Origin: Amantichitinum ursilacus
Lineage (GTDB): Bacteria; Pseudomonadota; Gammaproteobacteria; Burkholderiales; Chitinibacteraceae
Length of the DNA: 64,000 bases
Reading direction: 5' to 3'
Assembly: GCF_001294205.1 (NCBI RefSeq)
Contig: NZ_LAQT01000004.1
Location: 89,412 to 153,411, forward strand
Below the pieces are notes generated by a model that ran no database searches, was not told the DNA's origin, and was given only the letters and a program-made list of their open reading frames with translations. Shown piece after piece: positions 8,896 to 18,337 of the stretch. A program made the position numbers and the translations under genes. Each line of letters starts with the position of its first letter. Positions within the stretch are counted from its first letter, which is position 1.

Positions 8896-10296
8896 TCAGC
8901 ATTCGACGATATTGACTGGCACTTCCACCACATTGATGGCCAGACCGCCACGGGCCGTCTCTTTATATTTGCTGTGCATGTCGCGGCCGGTATCACGCAT
9001 GGTTTTGATCACGCGGTCCAGCGACACAAAATGACTGCCATCGCCGCGCAAAGCCATGCGGGCGGCATTGATGGCCTTGATCGACGCCATGGCGTTGCGC
9101 TCGATGCACGGCACTTGCACCAGGCCGCCGACCGGATCGCAAGTCAGGCCCAGGTTGTGTTCCATGGCGATTTCGGCGGCGTTTTCCACTTGCTGCGGCG
9201 TGCCGCCCAGTACTTCGGTCAGCGCCCCGGCCGCCATCGAGCAGGCGGAACCCACCTCCCCCTGGCACCCCACTTCCGCGCCCGAAATCGAGGCATTCAG
9301 CTTGAACAAAATGCCGATCGCGCCCGCCGTCAGCATAAAGCGCACGATGCCCGCGTCATTGGCGCCCGGCACAAAGCGCGCGTAGTAATGCAGCACTGCG
9401 GGCACGATGCCGGCGGCGCCATTGGTGGGCGCGGTAACCACACGGCCACCGGCCGCATTTTCTTCGTTAACGGCCAATGCATACAGATTGACCCAATCCA
9501 GCACCGTTAGCGGGTCGGTCAGCGCGGCTTCGGGTTTGGCCAGCAACTGGCGGTACAAATCGGGCGCGCGGCGCCGTACTTTCATGCCGCCAGGCAAAAT
9601 GCCATCACGCGCCACGCCACGCGCCACACAGGCTTGCATCACCCGCCAGATCTCCAGCAACTGCGTGCGGATGCTGGCTTCATCGCGCCAGGCCAGCTCG
9701 TTTTGCAACATCAAGTCGCTGATGCCAAGGCCATGCTCGCGACACTGCGCCAGCAATTCGGCCGCATTGCTGAACGGATAGCGCAGCGCCGTCGCCCCCG
9801 GTGGCACAAAGCCTGCGGCCACTGCGGCCTCGTCCACCACAAAACCACCGCCCACCGAATAGAACGCGCGCTGGTCCAACTGGCCGCCTGCGGCATCAAA
9901 TGCGGTAAAGACCATGCCGTTGGGGTGGTACGGCAGCGCTTTGCGCTTATGCAAAATCAGATCGGTGCTTTCGATAAAAGCCAACCTGTGCTGGCCCAGC
10001 AGCGCCAGTTGTTGTTGCGCGCGGATTTGCTCAACCAAGGCGGGCACGATATCGGGGTCGATCTGGTCGGGCGTTTCGCCTTGCAAACCCAGCAGCACGG
10101 CAATATCCGAACCGTGACCTTTGCCCGTTGCACCCAGCGAGCCAAACAACTCGGCCCGCACGCGCGCCACCTGCCCCAGCACACCGTCGCGTTGCAAACG
10201 CTGCGCAAACTGCCGCGCCGCCCGCATCGGGCCGACGGTATGAGAACTGGAAGGGCCGATACCGATCTTGAACAGATCAAACACGCTGATGGCCAT
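8896..10296 (-). CDS. sdaA: L-serine ammonia-lyase, single-chain iron-sulfur type
   Basis: A 466-residue L-serine dehydratase that converts L-serine to pyruvate and ammonia using a [4Fe-4S] cluster. The N-terminal beta domain begins [20 protein letters not shown], the family signature. The C-terminal alpha domain carries the cluster cysteines, including [17 protein letters not shown] and the [20 protein letters not shown] region, and ends with the conserved C-terminal cysteine (NIVEC). The GTG/ATG-rich frame runs on upstream, but the ATG at 10296 ([10 protein letters not shown]) matches the family start. E. coli has the paralogues SdaA, SdaB and TdcG; sdaA is used here as the generic name. 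It is divergent from the FlxA-like gene. Confidence 0.93.
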   Translation of the reverse strand: MAISVFDLFKIGIGPSSSHTVGPMRAARQFAQRLQRDGVLGQVARVRAELFGSLGATGKGHGSDIAVLLGLQGETPDQIDPDIVPALVEQIRAQQQLALLGQHRLAFIESTDLILHKRKALPYHPNGMVFTAFDAAGGQLDQRAFYSVGGGFVVDEAAVAAGFVPPGATALRYPFSNAAELLAQCREHGLGISDLMLQNELAWRDEASIRTQLLEIWRVMQACVARGVARDGILPGGMKVRRRAPDLYRQLLAKPEAALTDPLTVLDWVNLYALAVNEENAAGGRVVTAPTNGAAGIVPAVLHYYARFVPGANDAGIVRFMLTAGAIGILFKLNASISGAEVGCQGEVGSACSMAAGALTEVLGGTPQQVENAAEIAMEHNLGLTCDPVGGLVQVPCIERNAMASIKAINAARMALRGDGSHFVSLDRVIKTMRDTGRDMHSKYKETARGGLAINVVEVPVNIVEC

Positions 10297-10507
10297 GCGC
10301 ACGCCGCTATCAATAAGGGGGATCGGCGGCAGCCTGAGCCGGAGCCCCTGCAGCGTCAACCTGCCAACAACCCGTACGCCCGCACGCCCACCGCCGATAC
10401 GCCAGCGATACATATCAGGCGCAAACCGACAAACGTGCGATACATGCTGGGGGTTTAATGTGCAGTGCGTTCATGCGCCCACGGTGGGCGTACTCGGAGG
10501 GTTCATC

Positions 10508-10879
10508 ATGGTTAGCGCAGTGTCGTCCAGCAATTTCAGCCTTGGCTCACTCGCCGCGTCGTCCTCGTCAGGCAGCAGCAAAAACGCCACGCAAGAGGCC
10601 GCATTGCAGCGCCAGTTGGCAGCGCTGGAAAAATCGCTGAGCAAGATCACGCAAAACAGCAGCGGCGCCGATCAGCAAACGGTGGAAGCGCAAACGCGGC
10701 TGATCGAGCAGCAAATCGAAGCAATCCAGCAGCAGATTGCGGCTTTGCAGCAGCAGGACTCCGCGTCGCAAACCAATTCCACCACCACCTCGGTCAGTAG
10801 CACCACGGGCGATACCACGACCACCACCAGCGTGACCACGTCGAGCAGCAGCAACAATCTGATCGATACCTACGCCTGA
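10508..10879 (+). CDS. FlxA-like coiled-coil protein
   Basis: A 123-residue protein with a Ser-rich N-terminus, a central coiled coil (about residues 30-85, heptad-rich: LQRQLAALEKSLSKI, then TRLIEQQIEAIQQQIAALQQQ) and a Ser/Thr/Gly low-complexity tail. This arrangement fits the FlxA-like family, named after an E. coli protein encoded by a flagellar class-3 gene. The ATG at 10508 is preceded by GGAGG with a 7-base gap, which decides the start although the frame opens 80 codons earlier. I see no convincing sigma-28 promoter upstream, so a flagellar link is only suggested by the family. Confidence 0.7.
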   Translation: MVSAVSSSNFSLGSLAASSSSGSSKNATQEAALQRQLAALEKSLSKITQNSSGADQQTVEAQTRLIEQQIEAIQQQIAALQQQDSASQTNSTTTSVSSTTGDTTTTTSVTTSSSSNNLIDTYA

Positions 10880-11281
10880 ACGGTTTACGCCGAATATCGG
10901 CGCCAGGCGGCAGCCAGGGCCGCACTGGTATTGTTGCTGCGCCGCGGGTGGGGCCTTGCATGCACTATTTGCCCGGCGCAAGCACATATGCACATGGCAT
11001 AGCGCGGGGCGCGCTTGCATGCTGGCGGCGCTGCCCGGTCACAAGTGGTATTGCACATCGCGCCACAGTCTTGCGATAAACGGTATTAGCCATCGCGCTT
11101 AATCGCGGCGCTTAATTGGCGCCCAATAAAATTAATCGCGTAATTACCGTTTTTTGCTTATCTTTGCAGAAATGCGGATATATATGGCGCGACGCCGTAT
11201 AAGGATTTTCGCATTTACCCCGTCGCCTGTGCTGTATTGATCGGGATTTTGCTTTTGGCCGCTTGAAAACATTGCGGCCCG
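10880..11281. other. Gene-free interval
   Basis: About 400 bases with no convincing coding frame on either strand. The right half (11080-11260) is distinctly AT-richer than its surroundings and holds two close GCGCTTAAT repeats (about 11096 and 11109), as expected for a promoter region serving the 123-codon gene that follows. I could not identify a structured RNA. Confidence 0.4.
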
Positions 11282-11653
11282 ATGCCATCTCGCAGCAACA
11301 AAGAGGAACTTCTCTTTGCCTATGGTGCCGGACTACAGGCCGCATACAGCGGCGCTGACGCACGTTATTCGAGAGATCTGGATTCCATGATTTATCCCGC
11401 ATTACCCGAAGGCGTATTGCCGACCGATCACCCGTCCGTATTGTTTCTGACCCCCGCCGAGCGCGAGAAAAGAAATGGTGCGCCCCAATCCGATGCAGCA
11501 GCACCGGTTGATGCGATTACGCGACGGATACAACGCCAGGCCGTACGCCGTGAAATTTTACTTAAAGTGACTGAGCGCGCGCGCATGCTTGGCGAATCGC
11601 CAGATCAATTGCTGGAATGGGTTTATGCCCAAATCCAGCCGGTGCAAGCCTGA
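11282..11653 (+). CDS. Hypothetical 123-residue protein
   Basis: I do not recognise this protein. It is soluble, charged, has no signal peptide and ends in a helical region rich in Arg and Glu (ITRRIQRQAVRREILLKVTERARML) followed by GESPDQLLEWVYAQIQ. The first ATG (11282) has no clear ribosome-binding site; the in-frame ATG at 11387 (MIYPALPEGVLP) is an alternative start giving an 88-residue product. Even base composition and the lack of an alternative long frame support it as real. It is followed at once by a GC-rich hairpin. Confidence 0.5.
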   Translation: MPSRSNKEELLFAYGAGLQAAYSGADARYSRDLDSMIYPALPEGVLPTDHPSVLFLTPAEREKRNGAPQSDAAAPVDAITRRIQRQAVRREILLKVTERARMLGESPDQLLEWVYAQIQPVQA

Positions 11654-11664
11654 CCGCCAGGCAT

Positions 11665-11687
11665 AAAAAAACCCCGCAGTGGCGGGG
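11665..11687 (-). terminator. Hairpin with A/T tract on the minus-strand side
   Basis: CCCCGC and GCGGGG form a 6-bp stem around AGTG, with six A bases directly left of it. On the minus strand this reads stem then TTTTTT, a standard intrinsic terminator, yet no clear minus-strand gene lies to its right. On the plus strand it follows the hypothetical gene but has only a weak T tract. It may serve an unrecognised minus-strand transcript from 11700-12000. Confidence 0.5.
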
Positions 11688-12050
11688 CTGGAAATTTCCA
11701 TTTTGTATTGCCTGAGCGTGCTCACGATCAGACTCGTCCGATTATAAATGTTGCAGCGCAACGCGCAACCAATGCGGCCGCCACGGGCCCGCTGCTGCTC
11801 CATCAGCGGCAGCGCGAGCGTGGCAAGGAAATCCGGACACTCGATTCGACCCTGAGCGCCGCCTGGTTAGTCCGTCTGCCCGTTCAGGCTGGACCAACGG
11901 CGTAGCGCACGGGACGAGCGCAACCATCTCAATATTAATTTTCGCTTATATTGGCGCACAGCCATGTCGCGGCGTGCCCTGCCCATTTCACGCGCCCGGT
12001 TTGGCCGCTCAAGGCTCAATACATCACAAAAAATAAAAGAGGAGCATCGC
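11688..12050. other. Gene-free interval before the lipoprotein gene
   Basis: About 360 bases holding only short frames of at most 65 codons on both strands; none has a family resemblance or a good ribosome-binding site. A minus-strand frame at 11742-11927 sits behind the terminator-like hairpin at 11665 but has unremarkable composition. The last 100 bases are AT-richer and probably carry the promoter of the lipoprotein gene. Confidence 0.35.
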
Positions 12051-12515
12051 ATGCGCCGATTCTGCCTGCCTGCCCTGTTCACGAGCGCATTGCTATTGAG
12101 TGCGTGCGCTCTCGAACCCATAACCAGCCCCGAAATAGCCATGGGCAGCCCGATTGTGCTGCCCAATCGCGTGCCGACTTACGCGACCCTCGTCGTTGCC
12201 GCACCGGAAAAACCACGCCACAAACCCAAAGCGGCCAAAGCCAGCAAAGTGGCCAGCGCACGCGCTGCGCCAGGCAGTTTGTTTGCGCGCCTCAAGCCCG
12301 GCATGAGCCGCCGCCAAGTGGAAGCGCTGATCGGCTTGCCCGGCGACGTACGCAGCACACGTGCAGCGCAAGGCAAAGCGGCCAGCAGCCCGAGCGAACT
12401 GGTGGTGGTATCGGAAGAGACCTTTTACAAGCAGGAAGGCAGTCTGGTGTTTGGTAAAGGCGGCACAGTGTTAACGCGCATCAATGTGGACACCGGCGCC
12501 AACGGCATTCAGTAA
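12051..12515 (+). CDS. Outer-membrane-type lipoprotein with BamE/SmpA-like motif
   Basis: A 154-residue lipoprotein. The signal peptide (MRRFCLPALFTSALLLSAC) ends in a lipobox with Cys19, so it is predicted to be lipid-anchored at the cell envelope. A basic, Ala/Lys-rich linker follows. The C-terminal part contains FARLKPGMSRRQVEALIGLPGDV, the start of the SmpA/BamE-like fold, and ends in strands EETFYKQEGSLVFGKGGTVLTRI. AGAGGAG lies 6 bases before the ATG and decides the start. It is too divergent to be called BamE itself. Its 3' end overlaps the end of the convergent LysR gene by 7 bases. Confidence 0.75.
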   Translation: MRRFCLPALFTSALLLSACALEPITSPEIAMGSPIVLPNRVPTYATLVVAAPEKPRHKPKAAKASKVASARAAPGSLFARLKPGMSRRQVEALIGLPGDVRSTRAAQGKAASSPSELVVVSEETFYKQEGSLVFGKGGTVLTRINVDTGANGIQ

Positions 12516-13432
12516 ACCGGCGGTTGGGAACGCGCCGCGATGCTCGCTTGCGGTAACAGCGTTTGCGTAACGATGTCGCGCAGCCGTTGCACGGCCGGTG
12601 CCGGGTTGGCGTGATGCCGGTGCAGCGCCAGTCCCAGCTGCGGTAAGGCGGGCAGTGGCGGCAACGCCGCGCTGACCGTGTTGCTATCCAATGCGCGCAA
12701 GCTGGAAGGCAGGCCTGCGGGCGTACGCACCGTCACCCCCAAACCTGCCGCCACCGCCGCCCATACGCCGCTAAGGCTGTGACTGGTAAACGCAATGCGC
12801 CACGCAATCCCGGCCGCATCCAGCGCCGCGGTCGCTGCGCTACGCATCAGACACGGCGCGTCAAACACCACCAGTGGCAAGGGCTCGCCCGGCTGCAACA
12901 AAAGCGGCTGTGCGCGCGCGCCAATCCATTGCATCGGCCATTGCGATAAATGCTCCGACCACGACGAAGTGCCCACGCCCTCCCACGCCAGCGCCAGATC
13001 CAGTTGCCCGGTTTGTACTTGCTGCAGCAGCGTGGCGTTACGCGCCACTTGCGCTTCGATGCGCACGGCCGGATGCGCCCGGGCAAAGCGGCCTAGTACC
13101 TCGGGCAATAACTGCTCGCCAAAGTCCTCCTGCAAGCCAATCTTCACCACGCCATCCACTTGTGCGCCGCGTAATGCGCTGACTGCTTCATCGTTCAGCG
13201 CCAGCAAACGCCGGGCGTAGGCCAGCAAGGTCTCGCCCGCGTCGGTGGGTACCACATTGCGACCGGCTTTACGCAACAACGGCAATCCTGCCTGCTCTTC
13301 CAGCTTTTTAAGTTGCGCGCTGACGGCCGAAGTGGAACGCCCCAGCGTCTCGGCCGCGCGGGCGTAGCTGCCCAGCTCAATGCCTGCGACAAAGGTGCGC
13401 AGATTATCGATATCAAAGTGGGTGTGCGCCAT
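12509..13432 (-). CDS. LysR-family regulator of the AhpD-like/tautomerase cassette
   Basis: About 307 residues with the LysR HTH at the N-terminus (FDIDNLRTFVAGIELGSY, AAETLGRSTSAVSAQLKKLEE, LPLLRKAGRNVVPTDAGE) and a standard effector domain (VKIGLQEDFGEQLLPEVL). Three in-frame ATGs occur at 13441, 13438 and 13432; the last is preferred because an AGG motif then lies 9 bases upstream. It is divergent from a three-gene cassette (13536-14835), so it is the likely regulator. An AT-rich gap of about 100 bases with TTAT/ATAA arms at 13448-13469 could hold its binding site. It overlaps the lipoprotein gene tail to tail. Confidence 0.88.
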   Translation of the reverse strand: MAHTHFDIDNLRTFVAGIELGSYARAAETLGRSTSAVSAQLKKLEEQAGLPLLRKAGRNVVPTDAGETLLAYARRLLALNDEAVSALRGAQVDGVVKIGLQEDFGEQLLPEVLGRFARAHPAVRIEAQVARNATLLQQVQTGQLDLALAWEGVGTSSWSEHLSQWPMQWIGARAQPLLLQPGEPLPLVVFDAPCLMRSAATAALDAAGIAWRIAFTSHSLSGVWAAVAAGLGVTVRTPAGLPSSLRALDSNTVSAALPPLPALPQLGLALHRHHANPAPAVQRLRDIVTQTLLPQASIAARSQPPVY

Positions 13433-13535
13433 CGCCATCATCCTGTTTTATCGAACTATACATCCATAACTTTCCAATTTTCAGGACAGATTGAGCGCGT
13501 TAAGGTGGCTGCATGTCAACCGCGGAGAGTTAACG

Positions 13536-13874
13536 ATGGAAAACGCAAGCAGCATGCGCGGCATGGGCCAGGCCGGCTTTGGCCAGATCGCGCCGCATTT
13601 TGCCGAGATTACCGACGCCGTTTTATTTGGCGATATCTGGCAGCGGCCGCAGCTCACGCCACGCGATCGCAGCCTGATTACGGTCGCCGCGCTGGTGGCG
13701 CTGTATCGCACCGAACAACTGCCGTTTCATCTGCAGCGCGCCTTGTTGCATGGCGTAACGCAGGCGGAACTGGTCGAACTGATCACGCATCTGGCGTTTT
13801 ATTCCGGCTGGCCTACGGCGGCCTCAGCACTAGCCGCCCTACAAAACCTGCCCAACCCCGCCACCGGAGAATAA
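13536..13874 (+). CDS. Carboxymuconolactone decarboxylase (AhpD-like) family protein
   Basis: A 112-residue single-domain protein of the carboxymuconolactone decarboxylase family. It shows the characteristic pattern PRDRSLITVAALVALYRTEQLPFH, then ALLHGVTQAELVELITHLAFYSGWPTAASAL. It has no CxxC pair, so it is not a thiol peroxidase-type AhpD and is closer to the 4-carboxymuconolactone decarboxylase-like group. GGAGAG lies 7 bases before the ATG at 13536. It is the first gene of a tight operon with a tautomerase-like and a DUF4865 gene, opposite a LysR regulator. The reaction is unknown. Confidence 0.85.
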   Translation: MENASSMRGMGQAGFGQIAPHFAEITDAVLFGDIWQRPQLTPRDRSLITVAALVALYRTEQLPFHLQRALLHGVTQAELVELITHLAFYSGWPTAASALAALQNLPNPATGE

Positions 13875-13876
13875 AT

Positions 13877-14266
13877 ATGCCTTTCGCCCATATCCATTTA
13901 AACGCCAGCCAGCCGGTCGAATGGCTGGATGCAATTTCGAGCCAGTTGCAAACCGCGCTCGAAACCACGTTTGAGGTACCGGCCAACGATCTATTCCAGG
14001 CCTTCTACCGGCATCAGCCCGGTGAATTGCGCTATCACCCCACCTACCTGGGCGGCCCGCGCACCGAGCAATTTGTGCTGATCCATCTGTTTACCGGCCG
14101 CGCACGCAGCAATGCCGTCAAACAGACGTTTTATGCGCGACTGGTGCAGTTGCTGGGCGTGACACCGGGCATTGCGCCGGAGAATGTGATGATCCTGATC
14201 AACGACATGCCGATGAGTAACTGGTCATTTGGTGGCGGTGTGTCTGCCGCGCCGCAGGAGGCGTAA
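13877..14266 (+). CDS. Tautomerase-superfamily protein
   Basis: A 129-residue protein that begins MPFAHIHLNASQP; Pro2 after cleavage of the initiator Met is the catalytic base of the tautomerase superfamily. The length matches the single-chain, double-length members with two beta-alpha-beta units, and HLFTGRARSNAVKQTFYARL plus GIAPENVMILINDMPMSNWSFGGG are typical of the group usually annotated as tautomerase family protein. It starts 2 bases after the AhpD-like stop codon and is followed 2 bases later by the DUF4865 gene. Such trios under LysR control recur in proteobacteria, but their substrate is not known to me. Confidence 0.85.
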   Translation: MPFAHIHLNASQPVEWLDAISSQLQTALETTFEVPANDLFQAFYRHQPGELRYHPTYLGGPRTEQFVLIHLFTGRARSNAVKQTFYARLVQLLGVTPGIAPENVMILINDMPMSNWSFGGGVSAAPQEA

Positions 14267-14268
14267 TC

Positions 14269-14835
14269 ATGCTGGCCATGCAATATCGCTTTGTGCTGCC
14301 CGCCGATTACGACATGGACATCATTGCGCGGCGCATAGCGGATAAAGGCCCGTTGCTGGATGACTTTGACGGCTTGATTCTCAAAGCCTATCTAAGCAGT
14401 CGCCGCGACACTGCCCACGCGCCGGCCGCAGAAAATAGCTACGCCCCGTTTTATCTATGGCAAGACAGCGCCGCGATGTTCCGCTTTTTAAGTGGCCCCG
14501 GCTTCAAAGCGCTGACGCAAGATCTGGGCTGGCCCATCATCCAGACCTGGGCAGTGCTCGACAGCTGGTTTGCCCCCGATGCACGCAGCGCCCGTTACGC
14601 CGCATGCAGTCTGAATCCGATTACGCCGTACTCCGACCTGGCCCGATTACGCGAACCCATCCCGAAAACGCCCGATTTGCTGGGCTGGATCAGTGGTTTC
14701 GAAATGGTGACATGGCATCAGGTAAAATTCACACTATGGCGCGAGGCCACTTTAGCGAATACGGGGGCCGCCGATGATCGGCGCTGGCAGGTTGGCCATA
14801 TCGCAGCGCCAGCATTGGCGCGGCCTGGCGCTTAG
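14269..14835 (+). CDS. DUF4865-family protein
   Basis: A 188-residue protein that resembles the uncharacterised DUF4865 family: it opens MQYRFVLPADYDMDIIARRI and contains APFYLWQDSAAMFRFLSG and WPIIQTWAVLDSWFAPD, features I recall from that family, which resembles heme-degrading/ABM-like folds in length. No catalytic residues can be named. It is the third gene of the AhpD-like/tautomerase cassette with a 2-base gap and may act on the same substrate. The Met at 14278 (MQYRF) is an equally good start. Confidence 0.75.
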   Translation: MLAMQYRFVLPADYDMDIIARRIADKGPLLDDFDGLILKAYLSSRRDTAHAPAAENSYAPFYLWQDSAAMFRFLSGPGFKALTQDLGWPIIQTWAVLDSWFAPDARSARYAACSLNPITPYSDLARLREPIPKTPDLLGWISGFEMVTWHQVKFTLWREATLANTGAADDRRWQVGHIAAPALARPGA

Positions 14836-14990
14836 GTAGCGATCGCCGTTTATCGCGCTCAACGGCATAGGTAACGCTGCCTAGGTAGAACGCCGTATGT
14901 AATATTGCTACATGGTTTTTGCGGTAGTTTCTTTAGTTTAACTACACGTTTATGATCGCTACATACCCCAACGCCACAAGGCTAACGATC

Positions 14991-15170
14991 ATGATCACGC
15001 AACCTCGTACTACTGAGCCCGCTCCGGTTGTGCGCGTCGCCGGCTGGCAGATTCTGGTAATGCTGATGATGATCGTCGGCGTCGGCTTCTCGTTTTACAA
15101 GGCAGGCACCGGCAGCGATTATTACACCGAAGCGGCGGCATCGACCCCGGCGCAGGTGGCGATCAAATAA
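14991..15170 (+). CDS. Small single-pass membrane protein, hypothetical
   Basis: A 59-residue peptide with a hydrophilic N-terminus, one membrane helix (VAGWQILVMLMMIVGVGFSFY, of which about 20 residues span the bilayer) and a short polar tail. The frame opens 13 codons earlier; the ATG at 14991 with AAGG about 9 bases upstream is preferred. A long AT-rich stretch before it (14870-14960) looks like a promoter and a strong terminator follows it. I do not recognise a family. Confidence 0.5.
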   Translation: MITQPRTTEPAPVVRVAGWQILVMLMMIVGVGFSFYKAGTGSDYYTEAAASTPAQVAIK

Positions 15171-15211
15171 TCGCCCGCGCGCTTGCAACCCGCGCGCTAC
15201 GCGTAATTAAT

Positions 15212-15249
15212 AAAAAACGGGCAGATTGCTGATCTGCCCGTTTTTTTTT
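15212..15249. terminator. Bidirectional intrinsic terminator
   Basis: CGGGCAGAT and ATCTGCCCG form a 9-bp stem around TGCTG, flanked by an A tract on the left and nine T bases on the right. It lies between the small membrane protein gene and the end of mmsA and can stop transcription from both sides. Confidence 0.9.
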
Positions 15250-15266
15250 ATGGCCGCTGCACCACA

Positions 15267-16790
15267 TCACTTCATCGTCGGCATCACAAACTCGGCCCCG
15301 GCCGCTACGTTATCCGGCCAACGTTCGGTGATGGTTTTAAGCCGCGTATAAAAGCGCACACCTTCCGGGCCATGCATATGGTGGTCGCCAAACAGCGAGG
15401 CTTTCCAGCCGCCAAAGCTATGGAACGCCATAGGCACCGGAATCGGCACATTCACCCCCACCATGCCAATCTGCACATGGCTGGCAAAATGCCGCGCCGT
15501 CGCCCCGTCGCGAGTGAAAATGGCCGCGCCATTGCCAAACTCGTGGGCGTTAACCAGATTTAGCGCGGTCGCGTAATCGGGCGCGCGCGTTATCGCCAGG
15601 ACCGGGCCAAAGATTTCTTCGCGATAGATTTTCATGCTGGGGGTAACGTGATCAAACAAGCTGCCGCCCAGAAAGAAACCGGCCTCGTGCCCGGCCACGT
15701 GCAGACCGCGACCATCCACCACCAGATCGGCGCCTTCCGCCACGCCACTATCGATATAGCCACGCACCTTGTCGCGGTGCGGCGCGCTAATCAGCGGGCC
15801 CATTTCCGCCTGACTATCCAGCGAATACGACACACGTAATTTAGCCAGCCGCGCCACCAGTTTTTCGCGCAACGCATCGGCCGTCGCCGCGCCCACGGGC
15901 ACCACCACCGAAATCGCCATACAGCGCTCGCCCGCCGCGCCATAAGCCGCGCCCATCAAGGCATCGGCGGCCTGATCGAGATCGGCATCGGGCATCACTA
16001 CCATGTGATTTTTGGCGCCACCCAGCGCTTGCACACGTTTGCCATTGGCGGTGCCGCGTTGGTAGATATAACGCGCGATGGGCGTCGAACCGACAAAGCT
16101 CAGCGCCTGGACGTCCGGATGGTCCAACAAGGCGTCCACCGCCACCTTGTCCCCTTGCACCACGTTAAATACGCCATCCGGCAGGCCCGCCTGTTTAAGC
16201 CATTGCGCCAGCAACAGCGACGCGCCGGGCACGCGCTCGGACGGCTTCAGCACAAAGCAATTGCCGCTGGCCAGCGCCACCGGAAACATCCACAGCGGCA
16301 CCATCGCCGGAAAGTTGAACGGCGTGACGCCCGCCACCACGCCCAGCGGCTGACGCAAGGAATAGCTATCAACGCCGGTGCCGACGTTTTCGGTCATCTC
16401 GCTTTTAAGTAACGACGGGATACCGGTGGCAAACTCCACCACCTCCAGCCCGCGCTGGATTTCGCCGACGGCGTCGGCCAGCACTTTGCCATGCTCGGTC
16501 GCGATCAGATGCGCCAGCGTATCGATATTGTCTTCAACGATCTGGCGAAAGCGGAACATCACCCGCGCGCGGCGCAGCGGCGGCGTGGCAGCCCAGGCCG
16601 GAAACGCCGCTTTGGCACTGGCCACGGCGCTGGCCACTTCGTCCACATTGGCCAGGCTAACGCGGCCACTGACTTTACCCTCGGCCGGGCAAAACACTTC
16701 GCCAAAGCGGTCGGACTGACCCGCGACGGCCAGGCCATTAATCCAGTGGCCGGCCAGCTTGAGTTGTTGCAAATCTTGATTGGATGTCAT
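15267..16790 (-). CDS. mmsA: CoA-acylating methylmalonate-semialdehyde dehydrogenase
   Basis: A 507-residue aldehyde dehydrogenase of the MmsA/IolA class, which oxidises malonate or methylmalonate semialdehyde with NAD+ and CoA to acetyl- or propionyl-CoA. Family marks are [16 protein letters not shown], the cofactor-loop [26 protein letters not shown], and the nucleophilic Cys in [13 protein letters not shown]. The C-terminus has [25 protein letters not shown] in parts, also diagnostic. It follows the aminotransferase gene by 13 bases in the same direction; together they would take an omega-amino acid such as beta-alanine to acetyl-CoA. The name mmsA is by family resemblance. Confidence 0.95.
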   Translation of the reverse strand: MTSNQDLQQLKLAGHWINGLAVAGQSDRFGEVFCPAEGKVSGRVSLANVDEVASAVASAKAAFPAWAATPPLRRARVMFRFRQIVEDNIDTLAHLIATEHGKVLADAVGEIQRGLEVVEFATGIPSLLKSEMTENVGTGVDSYSLRQPLGVVAGVTPFNFPAMVPLWMFPVALASGNCFVLKPSERVPGASLLLAQWLKQAGLPDGVFNVVQGDKVAVDALLDHPDVQALSFVGSTPIARYIYQRGTANGKRVQALGGAKNHMVVMPDADLDQAADALMGAAYGAAGERCMAISVVVPVGAATADALREKLVARLAKLRVSYSLDSQAEMGPLISAPHRDKVRGYIDSGVAEGADLVVDGRGLHVAGHEAGFFLGGSLFDHVTPSMKIYREEIFGPVLAITRAPDYATALNLVNAHEFGNGAAIFTRDGATARHFASHVQIGMVGVNVPIPVPMAFHSFGGWKASLFGDHHMHGPEGVRFYTRLKTITERWPDNVAAGAEFVMPTMK

Positions 16791-16803
16791 GCGGGGGCCT
16801 TGG

Positions 16804-18147
16804 TCAGTGATTGGGCACGCTGCGGATCAGGTCGCGCAGGCAGGCAGTCATGGTTTCGATTTCGGCAGGCTGGGCAATAAACGGTGGGCCCATCGCCACG
16901 GTGTCGCCGGTCACGCGGAACAGATGGCCTTTTTGCAAACCGGCCTCAAACACGCGATAGCCGCGCAAACCAGGCTGACCGGGGATGGGCGCCAGGTCCA
17001 CTGCCGCCGCCAGGCCCATATTGCGGATATCGGTGATGCTGCTTTCATCGCGCAAGGCATGTACCGCATTTTCGAGCACGGGTTCCAGTGCGCGTGCATG
17101 CTGCAAATGGCCTTCACTATCGATCAGATCAAGCACCGTATTGCCCACAGCCGCCGCGAGCGGGTGGCCGGAATAGGTGTAGCCGTGCATGAATTCCACC
17201 GCGTGAGCCGGGCCGGTCATAAAGGCCTGATAGATTTCGGGACGCACAATCACGCCGCCCAAGGGCACCACGCCATTGGTGATGGTTTTGGCAAAGCAGA
17301 TCATGTCGGGCGTCACCCCAAAGCGCGATGCGGCGAACCAGTCGCCCAGGCGGCCAAAGCCGCAAATCACTTCATCAAAAATCAGCAAAATGCCGTGCCG
17401 GGTGCAGATGTCGCGCAAGCGCTGCAGGTAGCCTTCGGGCGGTGCCAGGACGCCGGTTGAACCCGCCATCGGCTCAACGATAACCGCGGCAATCGACGAG
17501 GCATCGTGCAAAGCCACCAGCTTTTCCAGTTCGTCGGCCAGATGGGCGCCCCATTTGGGCTGGCCGCGGCTGAATGCCATTTCCGACAGATTATGCGTAT
17601 GCGGCAAATGGTCGACGCCATTGAGCATCAGCGGCGCAAACATCTTGCGGTTGGCCACCATGCCGCCCACCGACACGCCGCCAAAGCCGACGCCGTGATA
17701 GCCGCGCTCGCGCCCGATCATGCGAAACCGCGTGGCTTCGCCGCGCAGACGGTGATAGCCGATGGCGATCTTGAGCGCGGTATCAATCGATTCCGAGCCG
17801 GAATTGGTAAAGAACACATGATCAAGCCCAGCCGGTGCGCGCTCGGCAATGCGCTCGGCCAGGCGTAAGGTCTGCGGATTGGAAAACTGGAAACCGGTAC
17901 CGTAATCCAGCGTTTCAGCCTGGCGTTTTAACGTTTCCACAATGGCGGGATGGCCATGGCCCAGCGGCGTGCACCACAAGCCCGACAAGCAATCAAACAG
18001 CGTCTGGCCGGCCGCATTCTGGTAATACGCGCCTTTGGCCGACACCAGCGTGCGTTGTGCCGGGTTGTCCTTAAAGGCGCGGTTGCCCGTAAATGGCAAC
18101 CAGGCGGCTTCGGCATTGATGACGGGGATGTCGTGCGTGGTGCCCAT
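16804..18147 (-). CDS. Omega-amino acid:pyruvate aminotransferase (BauA-like)
   Basis: A 447-residue class III PLP aminotransferase. It carries [34 protein letters not shown] for the phosphate-binding loop, [15 protein letters not shown] with the PLP-pyridine Asp, and [16 protein letters not shown] with the Schiff-base Lys. These match beta-alanine:pyruvate transaminases (BauA/OapT type). A good AGGAG lies ahead of the ATG. It is the first gene of the operon with mmsA and is divergent from a MocR regulator, which fits beta-alanine or a related omega-amino acid as substrate; taurine or polyamine-derived amino acids are alternatives. Confidence 0.9.
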   Translation of the reverse strand: MGTTHDIPVINAEAAWLPFTGNRAFKDNPAQRTLVSAKGAYYQNAAGQTLFDCLSGLWCTPLGHGHPAIVETLKRQAETLDYGTGFQFSNPQTLRLAERIAERAPAGLDHVFFTNSGSESIDTALKIAIGYHRLRGEATRFRMIGRERGYHGVGFGGVSVGGMVANRKMFAPLMLNGVDHLPHTHNLSEMAFSRGQPKWGAHLADELEKLVALHDASSIAAVIVEPMAGSTGVLAPPEGYLQRLRDICTRHGILLIFDEVICGFGRLGDWFAASRFGVTPDMICFAKTITNGVVPLGGVIVRPEIYQAFMTGPAHAVEFMHGYTYSGHPLAAAVGNTVLDLIDSEGHLQHARALEPVLENAVHALRDESSITDIRNMGLAAAVDLAPIPGQPGLRGYRVFEAGLQKGHLFRVTGDTVAMGPPFIAQPAEIETMTACLRDLIRSVPNH

Positions 18148-18200
18148 GCGCTGCTCCTATCGATAATGCTCAACAGCCTAAAACCCGCGCTGCCGATTGC

Positions 18201-18329
18201 CTATATACAGTGCGACGGTTAAGCGCTGGGGCTGTCTATAGCGATGCAGCAATACAGTTGGCCGGAGATGGCTTGCTTGCGCGGCGATATAACGATCTGG
18301 CACAGTAAGACGCATCAATCTGTATATAA
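18201..18329. promoter_or_regulatory. Cluster of CTATANACAG-type repeats between aminotransferase and MocR genes
   Basis: Three close relatives of one 10-mer occur in this divergent promoter region: CTATATACAG at 18201-18210, its inverted relative CTGTCTATAG at 18232-18241, and CTGTATATAA (inverted) at 18320-18329, nine bases before the MocR start. A partial copy AATACAG is near 18251. MocR regulators such as GabR bind repeated short sites in just this position, so these are candidate MocR boxes. Binding is inferred. Confidence 0.45.
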
Positions 18330-18337
18330 ACACTGCC

